A stretch of 64,000 nucleotides of DNA, taken from NCBI RefSeq assembly GCF_007859395.1, contig NZ_VOHD01000003.1:1161028-1225027 (forward strand). Reading direction: 5' to 3'. The stretch is from Planomicrobium sp. CPCC 101110 (lineage in GTDB: Bacteria; Bacillota; Bacilli; Bacillales_A; Planococcaceae). The notes beneath the pieces were generated by a model. The model was not told where the DNA came from. It saw nothing but the letters and a program-made list of their open reading frames with translations, and ran no database searches. Shown one piece after another: positions 1 through 10,765 of the stretch (position 1 is the stretch's first letter; each line of letters opens with the position of its first letter). A program made the translations under genes and the position numbers.

Positions 1-90
1 CATTGTTTGATATCAAATGGAAAATCCCAAGGAAGAAAAGCTGTTTCCTTTTTATCAATTCGTAAACAAAGCCGAAAAAAAACATATGAA

Positions 91-126
91 AAAAGAAGAT
101 GCAGGATTTGCTGCATCTTCTTTTTT
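91..126 (+). terminator. Rho-independent terminator of an upstream gene
   Basis: A 10-bp stem (gaagatgcag at 95-104 with ctgcatcttc at 111-120) is followed by a run of T. It probably ends a + strand transcript that enters from the left edge. A short open frame reaches a stop at 63-65 and could be the end of that gene, but too little is present to identify it. Confidence 0.75.
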
Positions 127-307
127 CGGTTCTTTTTTATACATATATTATAGAAGGAACTTTATTTGGCTAGAGGAACAGAGAAAAAGAATTTATCAAA
201 ATGTTGTTAAAAACATTAGAAAATAATTAAAATATACTATTATTTATTGAGTCTAAGAGTTAAAATTGAATAAGATGAAATTTTCAGAAAAACGGGAGGT
301 TATTCAA

Positions 308-2002
308 GTGAAGAAAGGCAAAATTCTGCTTTTGCTTGTCCTCGTTTTAGTGTTAGGAACTTTTTTAGCGGCCTGCAGCGGCGGCGGTACTGAACCGGCA
401 GAAAGCGGAGGAGAAGACGGAGGAGGGGCTACAGGCGAACCGGATGCAGTGCAGGAATTGAATTTGATGGAACGTGCGGAAATCCCGACGATGGATTCGG
501 CTATCGCGGAGGATGAAGTGACGTTCAACATTTTAAACAATGTTAATGAAGGGTTATTTCGTTTGAACCAAGAGAACATAGCAGAACCGGCAATTGCTGA
601 AAGTGAACCGGAAGTCAGCGAAGATGGACTGACTTACACTTTTACTTTGCGTGATGCGAAATGGTCAGATGGCAGTCCGGTAACAGCGCATGATTTCGTT
701 TTCGCTTGGCAAAAAGCAGTGGATCCGGAAACGGGATCGCCTTATGGCCCTTACATGATGGGAGGAACCATCAAGAACGCTGCAGAAGTTGCGGCGGGGG
801 AATTGGACAAAGCGGAACTGGGTGTAGAGGCAACAGATGATAAAACACTGGTTGTCACTTTGGAACGCCCCGTCCCTTACTTTATCTCTCTAATGTCGTT
901 TGGTACGTTCTTGCCGCAAAAAGAGGGATTTGTTGCAGAGAAAGGCGACGACTATGCTTCAAACTCAGATAATGTTCTTTATAATGGCCCTTTCATCATG
1001 ACGAATTGGGATGGTACAGGCCTCAACTGGACATTGGAGAAAAATCCGGAATATTGGGATGCTGAAACTGTGCAGCTTGATAAAATCAATTATGACGTAG
1101 TAAAAGAACCGAGCACGGCAGTCAACCTTTATACATCAGGCGAAAAGGACCGCGCTGGTTTGACCGGTGAATTCGCGATGCAGTATGCACAAGACCCAGA
1201 AGTGGTCAGAGAACTTGATCCAAGTACGTTTTACTTGAAATTCAACCAGGAGCGCAACGGTGAAAGAACCGCATTAGCAAACGCCAATATCCGAAAAGCT
1301 CTTGCCATGGCTTTTAACAAACAAGACTTGACGGACATCGTTTTAGCGGATGGCTCCCTTCCTGCAAATTACTTGGTTCCGGTGGAGTTTGCTTTTGATG
1401 AAAACAAAACGGATTTCCGGGAAGTCAATGGAGATATGCTGGCTTTTAACGCCGAAGAAGCAAAAACGTTTTGGGAACAGGGACTGGAAGAAGAAGGCCT
1501 AACAGAATTGACTCTTGAACTGCTTGGTGGAGATACTGAAACAGCGAAAAGCGTCGATGAATACATGAAATCCCAGATGGAAGGGAATTTGGAAGGATTG
1601 ACTGTCGAACTTAAAGCGGTTCCTTTCTCAGTCCGTCTGGAACTGGACGAAGCCCAGGATTATGATATCCAAAGTGCGGGGTGGGGGCCGGACTATCAAG
1701 ACCCGATGACATTTCTTGATTTGTTTGCAACCGACTCTCCACAAAACAAAATGTCCTACTCCAATGAGGAGTTCGACGCACTGATTGAATCCGCAAAAGG
1801 GGAGCTCGCCCAAGATCCAGAGGCACGTTGGGATGCGATGGCACAAGCAGAGAGGATATTGCTTGAAGAAGACGCCGCCATTGCACCGACCTATCAGCGA
1901 GGCACTATGTCATTGCAAAAACCATATGTGCAGGGAATTGTCTCTCACCCATTCGGCGGCAATTACGGATACAAGTGGGCATATATTTCCGGAAAGCAAT
2001 AA
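308..2002 (+). CDS. Oligopeptide ABC transporter substrate-binding lipoprotein (OppA paralogue 1)
   Basis: Extracytoplasmic binding protein of SBP family 5, expected to capture oligopeptides at the outer membrane face and hand them to an Opp-type permease. About 564 residues. The first 20 form a basic and hydrophobic lipoprotein signal ending in a lipobox (LAAC) before a Gly/Ser/Glu-rich linker. The GTG start at 308 is chosen over the upstream ATG at 266 because GGAGGT lies at 295-300, and because the two paralogues also start with GTG-AAG. It stands alone between terminators, with no permease next to it. It is closely similar to the proteins at 2147 and 5842, so it is a paralogue that probably shares the permease encoded downstream. 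Confidence 0.93.
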   Translation: MKKGKILLLLVLVLVLGTFLAACSGGGTEPAESGGEDGGGATGEPDAVQELNLMERAEIPTMDSAIAEDEVTFNILNNVNEGLFRLNQENIAEPAIAESEPEVSEDGLTYTFTLRDAKWSDGSPVTAHDFVFAWQKAVDPETGSPYGPYMMGGTIKNAAEVAAGELDKAELGVEATDDKTLVVTLERPVPYFISLMSFGTFLPQKEGFVAEKGDDYASNSDNVLYNGPFIMTNWDGTGLNWTLEKNPEYWDAETVQLDKINYDVVKEPSTAVNLYTSGEKDRAGLTGEFAMQYAQDPEVVRELDPSTFYLKFNQERNGERTALANANIRKALAMAFNKQDLTDIVLADGSLPANYLVPVEFAFDENKTDFREVNGDMLAFNAEEAKTFWEQGLEEEGLTELTLELLGGDTETAKSVDEYMKSQMEGNLEGLTVELKAVPFSVRLELDEAQDYDIQSAGWGPDYQDPMTFLDLFATDSPQNKMSYSNEEFDALIESAKGELAQDPEARWDAMAQAERILLEEDAAIAPTYQRGTMSLQKPYVQGIVSHPFGGNYGYKWAYISGKQ

Positions 2003-2032
2003 AAAAGAACCTGCATCCGCAGGTTCTTTTTT
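2003..2032 (+). terminator. Terminator after oppA paralogue 1
   Basis: Hairpin gaacctgc / gcaggttc with loop atcc, preceded by A-run and followed by seven T, directly after the stop codon. Confidence 0.9.
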
Positions 2033-2146
2033 ATCCTTATCCTGTCCTATTTGCAAAAGATCCAACATATTAATTTCAATCCTTAAAAGGAAACCTAGCA
2101 AAAAAAATCATACATAAAATTTCAAACTAAAGAGGAGGCTTTTCCG

Positions 2147-3853
2147 GTGAAGAATCACAAGCTAATATTAGCGTTGTTTTTAATGTTCGCAGTCGGCGTA
2201 TCAGCAGCGGCATGCAGCGGTACGGAAGAACAAAGCATCGCTTCGCAGGAAAGGGAGACCAACCCCAGCGGTGATGTCCCGAGCGAACCGGATAGTGTAC
2301 AGGAACTGAACTTGGTGGATTATTCGGAAATTCCGACGATGGATTCCGCTGTTGCCGGAGATGTTGCGGCGTTCAATCTCTTGATAAATGTGAATGAAGG
2401 GCTCTACCGGCTGAATCAGGAAAACACAGCTGAACCTGCTATTGCCCAAGGGGAACCTGATGTGAGTGAGGATGGTTTAGTTTATACATTTAAATTGCGT
2501 GATGCCAATTGGAGTGATGGAACTCCGGTAACTGCGCAAGATTTTGTTTTTGCTTGGCAACGGGCAATCGATCCGGCCACTGGGTCGCCATATGGCCCTT
2601 ACATGATGGCGGGCACTATTGAAAATGCTGAAGCTATTGCAGCGGGAGAGATGGACAAGGCAGAACTTGGCGTTAAAGCGGAAGATGACAAAACCCTGAT
2701 TGTAACTTTAGAACGTCCGGTTCCTTACTTCATGTCATTGATGGCATTTCCTAGCTTTTTCCCTCAACAAGAAGAGTTTGTAACTGGAAAAGGCGAAGAA
2801 TACGCATCAACTTCAGACAATATCCTATATAATGGACCGTTCCTGCTGAAGAATTGGGATGGTACGGGCCTGTCTTGGGCATTAGAAAAAAACCCCGAGT
2901 ATTGGGACAGCAAGGCGGTCAATCTTGAGAAAATCAATTTCGACGTTGTGAAAGATGTCAATACAGAAGTGAACCTCTACAATTCCGGCAAAAAAGACCG
3001 GGCTATACTGACGGGGGAATTTGCTCGGCAATACAGTGATAGTCCAGACTTGATCAACGAAAAGGAAGCCGCAATCGCATATATTAAATTCAATCAAGAA
3101 CGAGACGGAGAAAAAACTCCGTTGGCTAATGAAAACATCCGTAAAGCCATTGCAAAAGCATTCGATAAACAAGAGCTGACTGAAAACATATTATCGGACG
3201 GTTCACTTCCTGCCAATTATATCGTACCGTCTGATTTTACATTTGATGAACTAGGGGAAGATTTCCGTAAAGTGAATGGAGATGAGATGCTGGCATTTGA
3301 TGCCGAAGAAGCGAAAAAACTTTGGGCCCAAGGCTTGGAAGAAGAGGGGATAAGCGAATTGACGCTTGAACTGCTTGGAGATGACATTGCAGCAGCAAAA
3401 ATGGTGGATGAATATTTAAAAAATCAATTGGAACAGAACCTAGAAGGTTTGACCATCAACTTAAAGACCGTGCCATTCAATGTGCGCCTCGAATTGGATG
3501 AGGCACAAGACTATGAGCTGCAAAGCGCTGCTTGGGGGCCGGATTACCAAGACCCGATGACATACTTGGATTTGTTTGTGACGGATTCCCTGCAAAATCG
3601 GATGTCTTATTCAAACAGCGAGTTTGATGCGTTGATTGATTCGGCGAAAGGGGAACTGGCATTGGATCCGAAAGTCCGATGGGAGGCGATGGCGCAAGCT
3701 GAAAGAATACTGATTGAAGAAGACGCTGCTGTGGCACCGGTTTATCAGTTCGGTTTTACAGTTCTTCAAAAGCCGTACGTAAAAGGAGTTGTCAAGCATC
3801 CTTTTGGCGGACAGTTCGGATATAAGTGGGCATACATTTCAGGGAAGGAGTGA
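2147..3853 (+). CDS. Oligopeptide ABC transporter substrate-binding lipoprotein (OppA paralogue 2)
   Basis: Second SBP family 5 lipoprotein, 568 residues. GTG start with AGAGGAGG about 8 bases upstream. The signal peptide ends in SAAAC|SG, so the mature protein should be lipid-anchored. It aligns with its neighbours over the full length, for example in the shared AYGPYMM-like and GWGPDYQDPMT-like segments, but differs at many surface positions. It is separated from paralogue 1 by a terminator and about 110 bases, so it is probably a separate transcription unit. Peptide binding is the family function; a different peptide preference is only a guess. Confidence 0.92.
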   Translation: MKNHKLILALFLMFAVGVSAAACSGTEEQSIASQERETNPSGDVPSEPDSVQELNLVDYSEIPTMDSAVAGDVAAFNLLINVNEGLYRLNQENTAEPAIAQGEPDVSEDGLVYTFKLRDANWSDGTPVTAQDFVFAWQRAIDPATGSPYGPYMMAGTIENAEAIAAGEMDKAELGVKAEDDKTLIVTLERPVPYFMSLMAFPSFFPQQEEFVTGKGEEYASTSDNILYNGPFLLKNWDGTGLSWALEKNPEYWDSKAVNLEKINFDVVKDVNTEVNLYNSGKKDRAILTGEFARQYSDSPDLINEKEAAIAYIKFNQERDGEKTPLANENIRKAIAKAFDKQELTENILSDGSLPANYIVPSDFTFDELGEDFRKVNGDEMLAFDAEEAKKLWAQGLEEEGISELTLELLGDDIAAAKMVDEYLKNQLEQNLEGLTINLKTVPFNVRLELDEAQDYELQSAAWGPDYQDPMTYLDLFVTDSLQNRMSYSNSEFDALIDSAKGELALDPKVRWEAMAQAERILIEEDAAVAPVYQFGFTVLQKPYVKGVVKHPFGGQFGYKWAYISGKE

Positions 3854-3937
3854 AAGTTGCAGTGAGCTTTATCTTGTTCGGGGGCACATGCAATGATTTT
3901 CTGGCTTCTGTACGAGAAAGAATTGCCAAACCTAAAG

Positions 3938-3968
3938 AAAAGAGGCTGCAAAATGCAGCCTCTTTCCG
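3938..3968. terminator. Bidirectional terminator between oppA paralogue 2 and trpS
   Basis: Twelve-base-pair stem aaagaggctgca / tgcagcctcttt with loop aaa between two convergent genes. It has A-rich and T-rich flanks, so it can serve both strands. Confidence 0.85.
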
Positions 3969-3970
3969 TT

Positions 3971-4960
<990 letters not shown>

Positions 4961-4974
4961 TCATATTCCTCCTC

Positions 4975-5215
4975 AAAATAAAAAACACAGCACACATCCC
5001 AGAAAGGGACGAATGATGTGTTTTCCGCGGTACCACCCTAGTTGCCAATCCATGGCCACTCTTCTTCATAACGTGAAGATCACGGAATCGGCTACTGCAG
5101 TTCACCGATTCAGCTCAAAAGTCCATTCAACGCAGCACTCCATCTGTTCCCACCAACCACAGACTCTCTTATAGAAGCCACTGCATTTACTCTTCTTTAT
5201 CATCGCTTGATTATA
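4975..5215 (-). promoter_or_regulatory. T-box leader (Trp specifier) of trpS
   Basis: On the minus strand the leader carries the conserved T-box sequence AGGGTGGTACCGCG (5026-5039). A terminator hairpin (acacatc...gggatgtgt) and T-run lie just before trpS. In the Stem I specifier loop GAATGGAC the codon TGG lies at complement 5123-5125, matching tryptophan and the downstream gene. Uncharged tRNA-Trp is expected to stabilise the antiterminator and allow readthrough. Confidence 0.93.
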
Positions 5216-5221
5216 TTTGCT

Positions 5222-5251
5222 ATTATAATACACAGCAGTTTTTTTTCGCAA
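5222..5251 (-). promoter_or_regulatory. SigA-type promoter for the trpS T-box leader
   Basis: Minus strand TTGCGA (5246-5251), 18-base spacer and a perfect TATAAT (5222-5227), placed just upstream of the T-box start. Confidence 0.6.
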
Positions 5252-5254
5252 CGT

Positions 5255-5596
5255 TTATAATTCGTAAATTACAAGCATCAAGCCCATCAAAAGCAAAGTG
5301 ATAAAGCCGATAATCAAAAGCGGGGCACTCGAAAAATCAATAAGCTCTGAAGGCGGGCGCATTTCGTCATCTTCCATAGTGCTTTTGGCTTTAAAGACTT
5401 TTCTCATGCTGATAGTGAAAATATCAAAAACCCCTGTTCGGATTACGAATATCCACAATCCGACAAATACTATAACACCACCATAAATAAACGAATTATT
5501 AATATAGGACAATAATGATAAATTTTCAGCTCTAAATAGAATTGTTAAGAAAATAAGGATTTGAACGGCAGCTATTCCAATTACTGTTTTCTTCAC
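5255..5596 (-). CDS. DUF3899-type membrane protein
   Basis: Small membrane protein of 113 residues with predicted hydrophobic helices at about residues 5-20, 36-52 and 90-110. A charged middle (KAKSTMEDDEMRPP) lies between helices two and three. I recognise it as a DUF3899-like protein of the kind found beside trpS or opp genes in Bacillales; its function is unknown. GTG start with AGGTG nine bases upstream. It is transcribed toward trpS, but the trpS promoter and T-box lie between, so it may be a separate unit or feed into the T-box. Confidence 0.6.
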   Translation of the reverse strand: MKKTVIGIAAVQILIFLTILFRAENLSLLSYINNSFIYGGVIVFVGLWIFVIRTGVFDIFTISMRKVFKAKSTMEDDEMRPPSELIDFSSAPLLIIGFITLLLMGLMLVIYEL

Positions 5597-5769
5597 TTCT
5601 TATACACCTCAGTTCTTTTTAAGTTTAGAAGAATTCAAGCGAAAAATCAAAAAAAAATTATATTTTTTTTGAAAAGTCAAGTGCCTATAAATCCCATAAT
5701 TACGCCGTTTTTCATTAATATTAATGTCATACTATTGTTACAATAGCAATTATGATTTCAAAAAAGTAC

Positions 5770-5797
5770 TGTACAATAAAATTAGAATATGTATAAT
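5770..5797 (+). promoter_or_regulatory. SigA-type promoter of the opp operon
   Basis: TGTACA (5770-5775), 16-base spacer and perfect TATAAT (5792-5797), 45 bases before the oppA start codon. The -10 match is strong and the -35 moderate. Confidence 0.55.
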
Positions 5798-5841
5798 TAA
5801 CAGTGTACCAAGTTTTCAGAAAATTTAAGGGGGACAATCAA

Positions 5842-7548
5842 GTGAAGAACAGCAAGCTATTTTGGCTTCTTAGCCTAGTTTTAGTTCTTAGTGCCTTCTT
5901 AGCTGCCTGCGGCGGCGGAGGAGATTCTAGCTCTGAAACAACCACTGAAACAGAAGAAGGAACATCAGAAAGCGGTGCTTCAGGCGAACCAGATGCAGAA
6001 CAAGTGTTGAACTTGATGGAAAGCGCTGAAATTCCAACTATGGATTCGGCAATCGCTGAAGATGCTGTAGCATTTAATATCTTGAACAATGTCAATGAAG
6101 GCCTTTACCGTTTGAATCAAGAAAACGTAGCTGAGCCTGCAATTGCTGAAGGTGAACCAACAATCAGCGAAGATGGATTGACTTATACATTTAAATTACG
6201 CGATGCCAAATGGGATAATGGCGAGCCTGTAACAGCTCAAGATTTCGTATTCGCTTGGCAGCGCGCAATCGACCCGGCTACTGGGTCTCCTTACGGTCCA
6301 TACATGATGGGCGGCACTATCAAAAACGCTGCAAAAATCGCAGCTGACGAAATGGACAAAGAAGAATTGGGTGTTAAAGCGGTAGACGAAAAAACTCTTG
6401 AGGTAACTCTTGAGCGTCCAACTCCATACTTCCTTTCATTAATGTCATTCGGCACTTTCTTGCCGCAAAACGAAAAATTCGTTACTGAAAAAGGCGACGA
6501 CTATGCTTCGAACTCTGAGAACTTGCTTTCCAACGGACCATTTAAACTTACAAACTGGGATGGCACTGGCCTTACTTGGTCAATGGAGAAAAACCCTGAG
6601 TACTGGGATGCAGAAACAGTTCAACTTGAAACAATCAATGTCGATGTTGTAAAAGAGCCTGCTACTGCAGTTAACCTTTACAACTCCGGCGAAAAAGACC
6701 GTGCTTTGTTAACTGGCGAATTTGCATTGCAATACGCTGACAACGAAGAAGTTGTAAAAGAATTGGAACCGACAATTTTCTACTTGAAATTCAACCAAGA
6801 ACGCAATGGAGAAAAAACTCCGCTTGCTAACGTTAATATCCGCAAAGCCATTGCTATGGCGTTCAACAAACAAGATTTGGTAGATGTGGTTCTTGCAAAC
6901 GGATCACTTCCTGCTAACTACTTGGTGCCGACTGAATTCACTTTCGATGAAAACAAAGCGGATTTCCGCGAAGTAAATGGCGACTTGATTTCTTTCAATG
7001 CTGAAGAAGCGAAAAAACTTTGGGCTCAAGGCTTGGAAGAAGAGGGCGTAACAGAAGTGACGCTTGAACTTCTTGGCGGCGATACTGAAACTGCCAAGAG
7101 CATGGATGAGTACCTGAAATCACAATTGGAAGAAAATCTTGAAGGTTTGACAGTAAAACTTAAGGCTGTTCCTTTCCAAGTGCGTCTTGAGCTTGACCAA
7201 AAACAAGACTATGAAATCCAAACAGCTGGATGGGGTCCTGACTATCAAGATCCAATGACATTCATCGATTTGTTTGTAACAGATTCTTCACAAAACAGAA
7301 TGTCTTATTCTAATGCAGAATACGATGCATTGGTTGAATCTGCTAAAGGCGAGCTTGCACAAGATACAGCTGCACGCTGGGATGCAATGGCTCAAGCAGA
7401 AAAACTCCTGCTTGAAGAAGCTGCAATCGCACCGATTTACCAACGCGGTCTAATGTCACTTCAAAAGCCATATGTACAAGGAATTGTTACTCACCCATTC
7501 GGTGGAGATTACAGCTACAAATGGGCTTACGTTTCTGGAAAACAATAA
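5842..7548 (+). CDS. oppA: Oligopeptide-binding lipoprotein OppA (operon copy, paralogue 3)
   Basis: Substrate-binding lipoprotein heading the oppABCDF operon; 568 residues, SBP family 5. Lipobox LAAC at about residues 18-21 is followed by a Gly/Ser/Thr/Glu linker. GTG start at 5842 is preferred over 5803 because AAGGGGGA lies about 8 bases before it. Codon use is visibly more restricted than in the other two copies (many CTT, GCT, GTA, AAC), which suggests very high expression. A hairpin after the stop separates it from oppB, as is common where binding protein must exceed permease. Confidence 0.95.
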   Translation: MKNSKLFWLLSLVLVLSAFLAACGGGGDSSSETTTETEEGTSESGASGEPDAEQVLNLMESAEIPTMDSAIAEDAVAFNILNNVNEGLYRLNQENVAEPAIAEGEPTISEDGLTYTFKLRDAKWDNGEPVTAQDFVFAWQRAIDPATGSPYGPYMMGGTIKNAAKIAADEMDKEELGVKAVDEKTLEVTLERPTPYFLSLMSFGTFLPQNEKFVTEKGDDYASNSENLLSNGPFKLTNWDGTGLTWSMEKNPEYWDAETVQLETINVDVVKEPATAVNLYNSGEKDRALLTGEFALQYADNEEVVKELEPTIFYLKFNQERNGEKTPLANVNIRKAIAMAFNKQDLVDVVLANGSLPANYLVPTEFTFDENKADFREVNGDLISFNAEEAKKLWAQGLEEEGVTEVTLELLGGDTETAKSMDEYLKSQLEENLEGLTVKLKAVPFQVRLELDQKQDYEIQTAGWGPDYQDPMTFIDLFVTDSSQNRMSYSNAEYDALVESAKGELAQDTAARWDAMAQAEKLLLEEAAIAPIYQRGLMSLQKPYVQGIVTHPFGGDYSYKWAYVSGKQ

Positions 7549-7576
7549 TTTAACTTAGTCACTGCAACAAAATATG

Positions 7577-7618
7577 GAGAGAGTATATCGCTGTTAAAGT
7601 GCATATACTCTCTTTTAT
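7577..7618 (+). terminator. Intercistronic attenuator/terminator between oppA and oppB
   Basis: Ten-base-pair stem gagagtatat (7579-7588) / atatactctc (7603-7612) followed by TTTTAT. It probably terminates or protects most oppA transcripts. A second weak promoter (TATAAT at 7706-7711) may supply oppBCDF. Confidence 0.7.
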
Positions 7619-7739
7619 AATGTGTGGAAATTCACGGAAAATTAAAGATTTTCTGCTAAATAGAGAAAAGAACATGCATAACTGTTTTAATAATCAGAAT
7701 GCTTGTATAATAGAACTAATCATTTTTGGAGGTGCTATT

Positions 7740-8675
7740 ATGGCACGATATATTGGTAAGCGCTTAATATATATGTTGATCACTTTAGCGTTGATTGCAA
7801 CATTCACTTTTTTCCTAATGAAAATTTTACCAGGTTCCCCAGTCGCTTCCGCAGATAAATTATCTCCTGAACAAAGGGCAATTGTCGAAGCAAGGTACGG
7901 TCTTGATAAGCCCCTACCAGTCCAATATTTCGATTATATGTTTGGTCTTGCACAAGGCGATCTTGGAATTTCCATCAACCAGTTCAAAGGTGCCAATGTT
8001 ACAGATGTCATCCAAAGCCGCATGGGCCCTTCAGCACAAATTGGTTTTCAAGGCATGTTACTGGGCACTTTTTTAGGGATTTTGCTTGGAATGATCGCGG
8101 CATTGCGCCAAAACACATGGGTTGATTATTCAAGCACCTTGGTGGCAATCATAGGAATATCAATTCCATCCTTTGTCTTTGCTTCCATGCTTCAATATTT
8201 CTTTGCTTTGAAATTAGAATGGTTCCCGGTGGCTTTATGGAAAGACGGCTTTATGTCGAGCGTTTTGCCATCCATCGCACTTGCCATGTTCCCGCTTGCA
8301 ACAGCAGCACGCTTTATTCGTACGGAAATGATCGAAGTTCTTGGTTCAGACTATATTACGCTTGCCCGTGCTAAAGGGGCCAGCGGAACGGAAATCGCGT
8401 TCAAGCACGCCTTCCGCAACGCGCTGATTCCTCTCATTACAGTTCTTGGCCCAATGGCAGTAGGGATTTTAACCGGATCTCTTGTGGTCGAACAGATTTT
8501 TGCCATCCCGGGAATCGGGGAACAGTTCGTTAAATCCATTATGGTCAACGACTTCTCAATTATCATGGGTACTACTATTTTCTTCTCGGTATTCTTGATT
8601 GTCGTGATATTAATTGTCGACATTTTATATGGCATCATCGATCCTCGGATCCGTCTTTCAGGAGGTAAAAGTTAA
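7740..8675 (+). CDS. oppB: Oligopeptide ABC transporter permease OppB
   Basis: Inner-membrane permease subunit of the oligopeptide importer; 311 residues, usual for OppB/DppB. N-terminal helix, then the binding-protein-dependent transport domain with five further membrane segments. The EAA loop that docks the ATPase is visible as YITLARAKGASG near residue 205. GGAGGT eight bases upstream sets the ATG at 7740; the long frame from 7599 has no ribosome site. The stop overlaps the oppC start (TAATG), so the two are translationally coupled. Confidence 0.95.
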   Translation: MARYIGKRLIYMLITLALIATFTFFLMKILPGSPVASADKLSPEQRAIVEARYGLDKPLPVQYFDYMFGLAQGDLGISINQFKGANVTDVIQSRMGPSAQIGFQGMLLGTFLGILLGMIAALRQNTWVDYSSTLVAIIGISIPSFVFASMLQYFFALKLEWFPVALWKDGFMSSVLPSIALAMFPLATAARFIRTEMIEVLGSDYITLARAKGASGTEIAFKHAFRNALIPLITVLGPMAVGILTGSLVVEQIFAIPGIGEQFVKSIMVNDFSIIMGTTIFFSVFLIVVILIVDILYGIIDPRIRLSGGKS

Positions 8676-9694
8676 TGACTCAAAATCTGGAGAAACTACC
8701 AAAGGGCTCTTTTGAACGCATTACTGTCAGCCCGGAACAAGCCGAACGCATTTCAAAGCCGAGCGTGAGCTTCTGGCAAGATGCCTGGTACCGGCTTCGC
8801 AAAAACAAAGGGGCTATTGTCAGTTTAGTGCTTTTTGCTTTGATTGTGATTATGTCCTTTTTAGGGCCTGCCATCAGCCCCTATGAGCCGAATGCTCAAA
8901 CAATTACACACGCGAACTTGCCGCCTAAAATTCCGGTCATTGAAAACTTAGGTGTTTTTGACGGAGTAGGAACGCTCGGCGGCAAAGAAGTCGATTTATA
9001 TGAATTGAAAAAAGTCGAAGTCAATTACTGGTTCGGCACGGATGGCCTTGGGCGCGATATGTTTTCACGCGTATGGAAAGGAACTCAAGTTTCATTGTTC
9101 ATCGCCTTTGTGGCAGCAGCGATCGATATGATAATCGGCGTAATCTATGGCGGGATTTCCGGCTATTTCGGCGGCCGCGTTGACGATATTATGCAGCGTA
9201 TTGTTGAAATTCTTACCGGTATTCCGAATCTTGTGGTTGTAATTCTTTTTATTCTTATAATGGATCCTGGTATTTTAGCGATCATTATCGCTTTGACGAT
9301 AACAGGATGGACAGGGATGTCCCGTGTAGTGCGCGGACAAGTATTAAAGTATAAGAGCCAAGAATTCGTATTGGCGGCTAGAACATTAGGCGCGAGCGAC
9401 AGCCGTATTATTTGGAAGCACTTGATGCCTAACGTTCTCGGGATCATTATCATCAACACAATGTTCACGATTCCTAGCGCCATTTTCTTTGAAGCATTCC
9501 TGAGCTTCATTGGATTAGGATTGCAGGCACCGGACGCATCGCTTGGCACATTGATCAATGATGGTTACAAATTGATTCAATACCAACCGCATATACTTGC
9601 GATTCCGGCTATTGTCTTGAGCTTGATCATGATTGCCTTCAATTTGATTGGTGACGGTCTTCGTGATGCTCTTGATCCTAAGATGAAAGATTAA
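8675..9694 (+). CDS. oppC: Oligopeptide ABC transporter permease OppC
   Basis: Second permease subunit, 339 residues. It has the extended OppC N-terminal domain before the first helix (about residues 45-67) and the membrane domain from about residue 140. The EAA motif reads FVLAARTLGAS. GGAGG lies 8 bases upstream. It forms the transmembrane channel with OppB and is followed by the two ATPase genes 15 bases later. Confidence 0.95.
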   Translation: MTQNLEKLPKGSFERITVSPEQAERISKPSVSFWQDAWYRLRKNKGAIVSLVLFALIVIMSFLGPAISPYEPNAQTITHANLPPKIPVIENLGVFDGVGTLGGKEVDLYELKKVEVNYWFGTDGLGRDMFSRVWKGTQVSLFIAFVAAAIDMIIGVIYGGISGYFGGRVDDIMQRIVEILTGIPNLVVVILFILIMDPGILAIIIALTITGWTGMSRVVRGQVLKYKSQEFVLAARTLGASDSRIIWKHLMPNVLGIIIINTMFTIPSAIFFEAFLSFIGLGLQAPDASLGTLINDGYKLIQYQPHILAIPAIVLSLIMIAFNLIGDGLRDALDPKMKD

Positions 9695-9709
9695 GGAGGA
9701 AAGACTGAA

Positions 9710-10765
9710 ATGGAGAAAATTCTACAAGTTAAGGATTTAGAGCTTTCCTTCAACACTTTTGCTGGTGAAGTAAAAGCTATACGCGGTGTTAACTTTGATT
9801 TATATAAAGGCGAAACTTTGGCAATCGTAGGAGAGTCGGGTTCCGGTAAATCAGTTACAACCAAATCCATTATGCGCTTATTGCCGGAGCACTCGGCTGA
9901 GTTTAAAAACGGGGAAATCCTGTTTGGCGGGCGTGACCTGACTAAGTTATCGGACAAAGAAATGCAGAAAATCCGCGGAAAAGAAATTGCGATGATTTTC
10001 CAGGATCCAATGACTTCTTTGAATCCGACGATGCCTATCGGCCGCCAGCTTACAGAACCGCTTTTGAAGCACCAGAAAATCAGCAAAGCTGAAGCGAAAA
10101 AAGTCGCTATCGATTTGCTCCGCCTAGTTGGTATGCCAAAACCTGAGTTGCGCATGAAACAGTATCCGCACCAATTTTCAGGCGGGCAGCGCCAGCGGAT
10201 TGTTATTGCGATTTCGCTGGCATGCAATCCTCAAATATTGATTGCCGATGAACCGACAACCGCCCTGGATGTAACAATTCAGGCCCAGATTCTAGAGCTT
10301 ATGAAAGACCTGCAAAAGAAAATTGATACATCCATCATTTTCATCACTCATGACCTTGGTGTGGTTGCAAACGTAGCTGACCGTGTAGCGGTAATGTACG
10401 GCGGGAAAATTGTGGAAATAGGCACGGTTGATGAAATATTCTATAATCCGCAACATCCTTACACATGGGGTTTGTTAAGTTCAATGCCTTCTTTGGATGC
10501 GGCTGATGAGAAGTTGTATGCAATCCCAGGTACGCCGCCAGACTTGCTTTCTCCGCCAAAAGGAGATGCATTTGCGCTTCGGAGCGAATATGCTCTGCAG
10601 ATTGATATGGAGCAGAACCCTCCATTCTTCAAAGTCAGCGAAACTCATTATGCAGCTACGTGGCTTTTGCATCCGGATGCTCCTCGAGTAGAGCCGCCGG
10701 CCACTGTTATTGAGCGCATGAAAAAGTTCCCGGGAAGCAGATACTATGAAGGGAGCAGAGTATGA
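9710..10765 (+). CDS. oppD: Oligopeptide ABC transporter ATP-binding protein OppD
   Basis: Cytoplasmic ATPase of the Opp importer, 351 residues. Walker A GESGSGKS at residues 41-48, ABC signature FSGGQRQR near 155, Walker B ILIADEP near 177, H-loop THDLG near 210. The C-terminal oligopeptide-transporter extension (PHPYTWGLL onward) is present. AAGGAGGA lies before the ATG. Its stop overlaps the oppF start by four bases (ATGA). Confidence 0.96.
   Translation: MEKILQVKDLELSFNTFAGEVKAIRGVNFDLYKGETLAIVGESGSGKSVTTKSIMRLLPEHSAEFKNGEILFGGRDLTKLSDKEMQKIRGKEIAMIFQDPMTSLNPTMPIGRQLTEPLLKHQKISKAEAKKVAIDLLRLVGMPKPELRMKQYPHQFSGGQRQRIVIAISLACNPQILIADEPTTALDVTIQAQILELMKDLQKKIDTSIIFITHDLGVVANVADRVAVMYGGKIVEIGTVDEIFYNPQHPYTWGLLSSMPSLDAADEKLYAIPGTPPDLLSPPKGDAFALRSEYALQIDMEQNPPFFKVSETHYAATWLLHPDAPRVEPPATVIERMKKFPGSRYYEGSRV

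Noticed and set aside
17-226. Open frame of 69 codons at the left edge
   Set aside because: It runs straight through a strong terminator hairpin and has no ribosome site or recognisable protein text.
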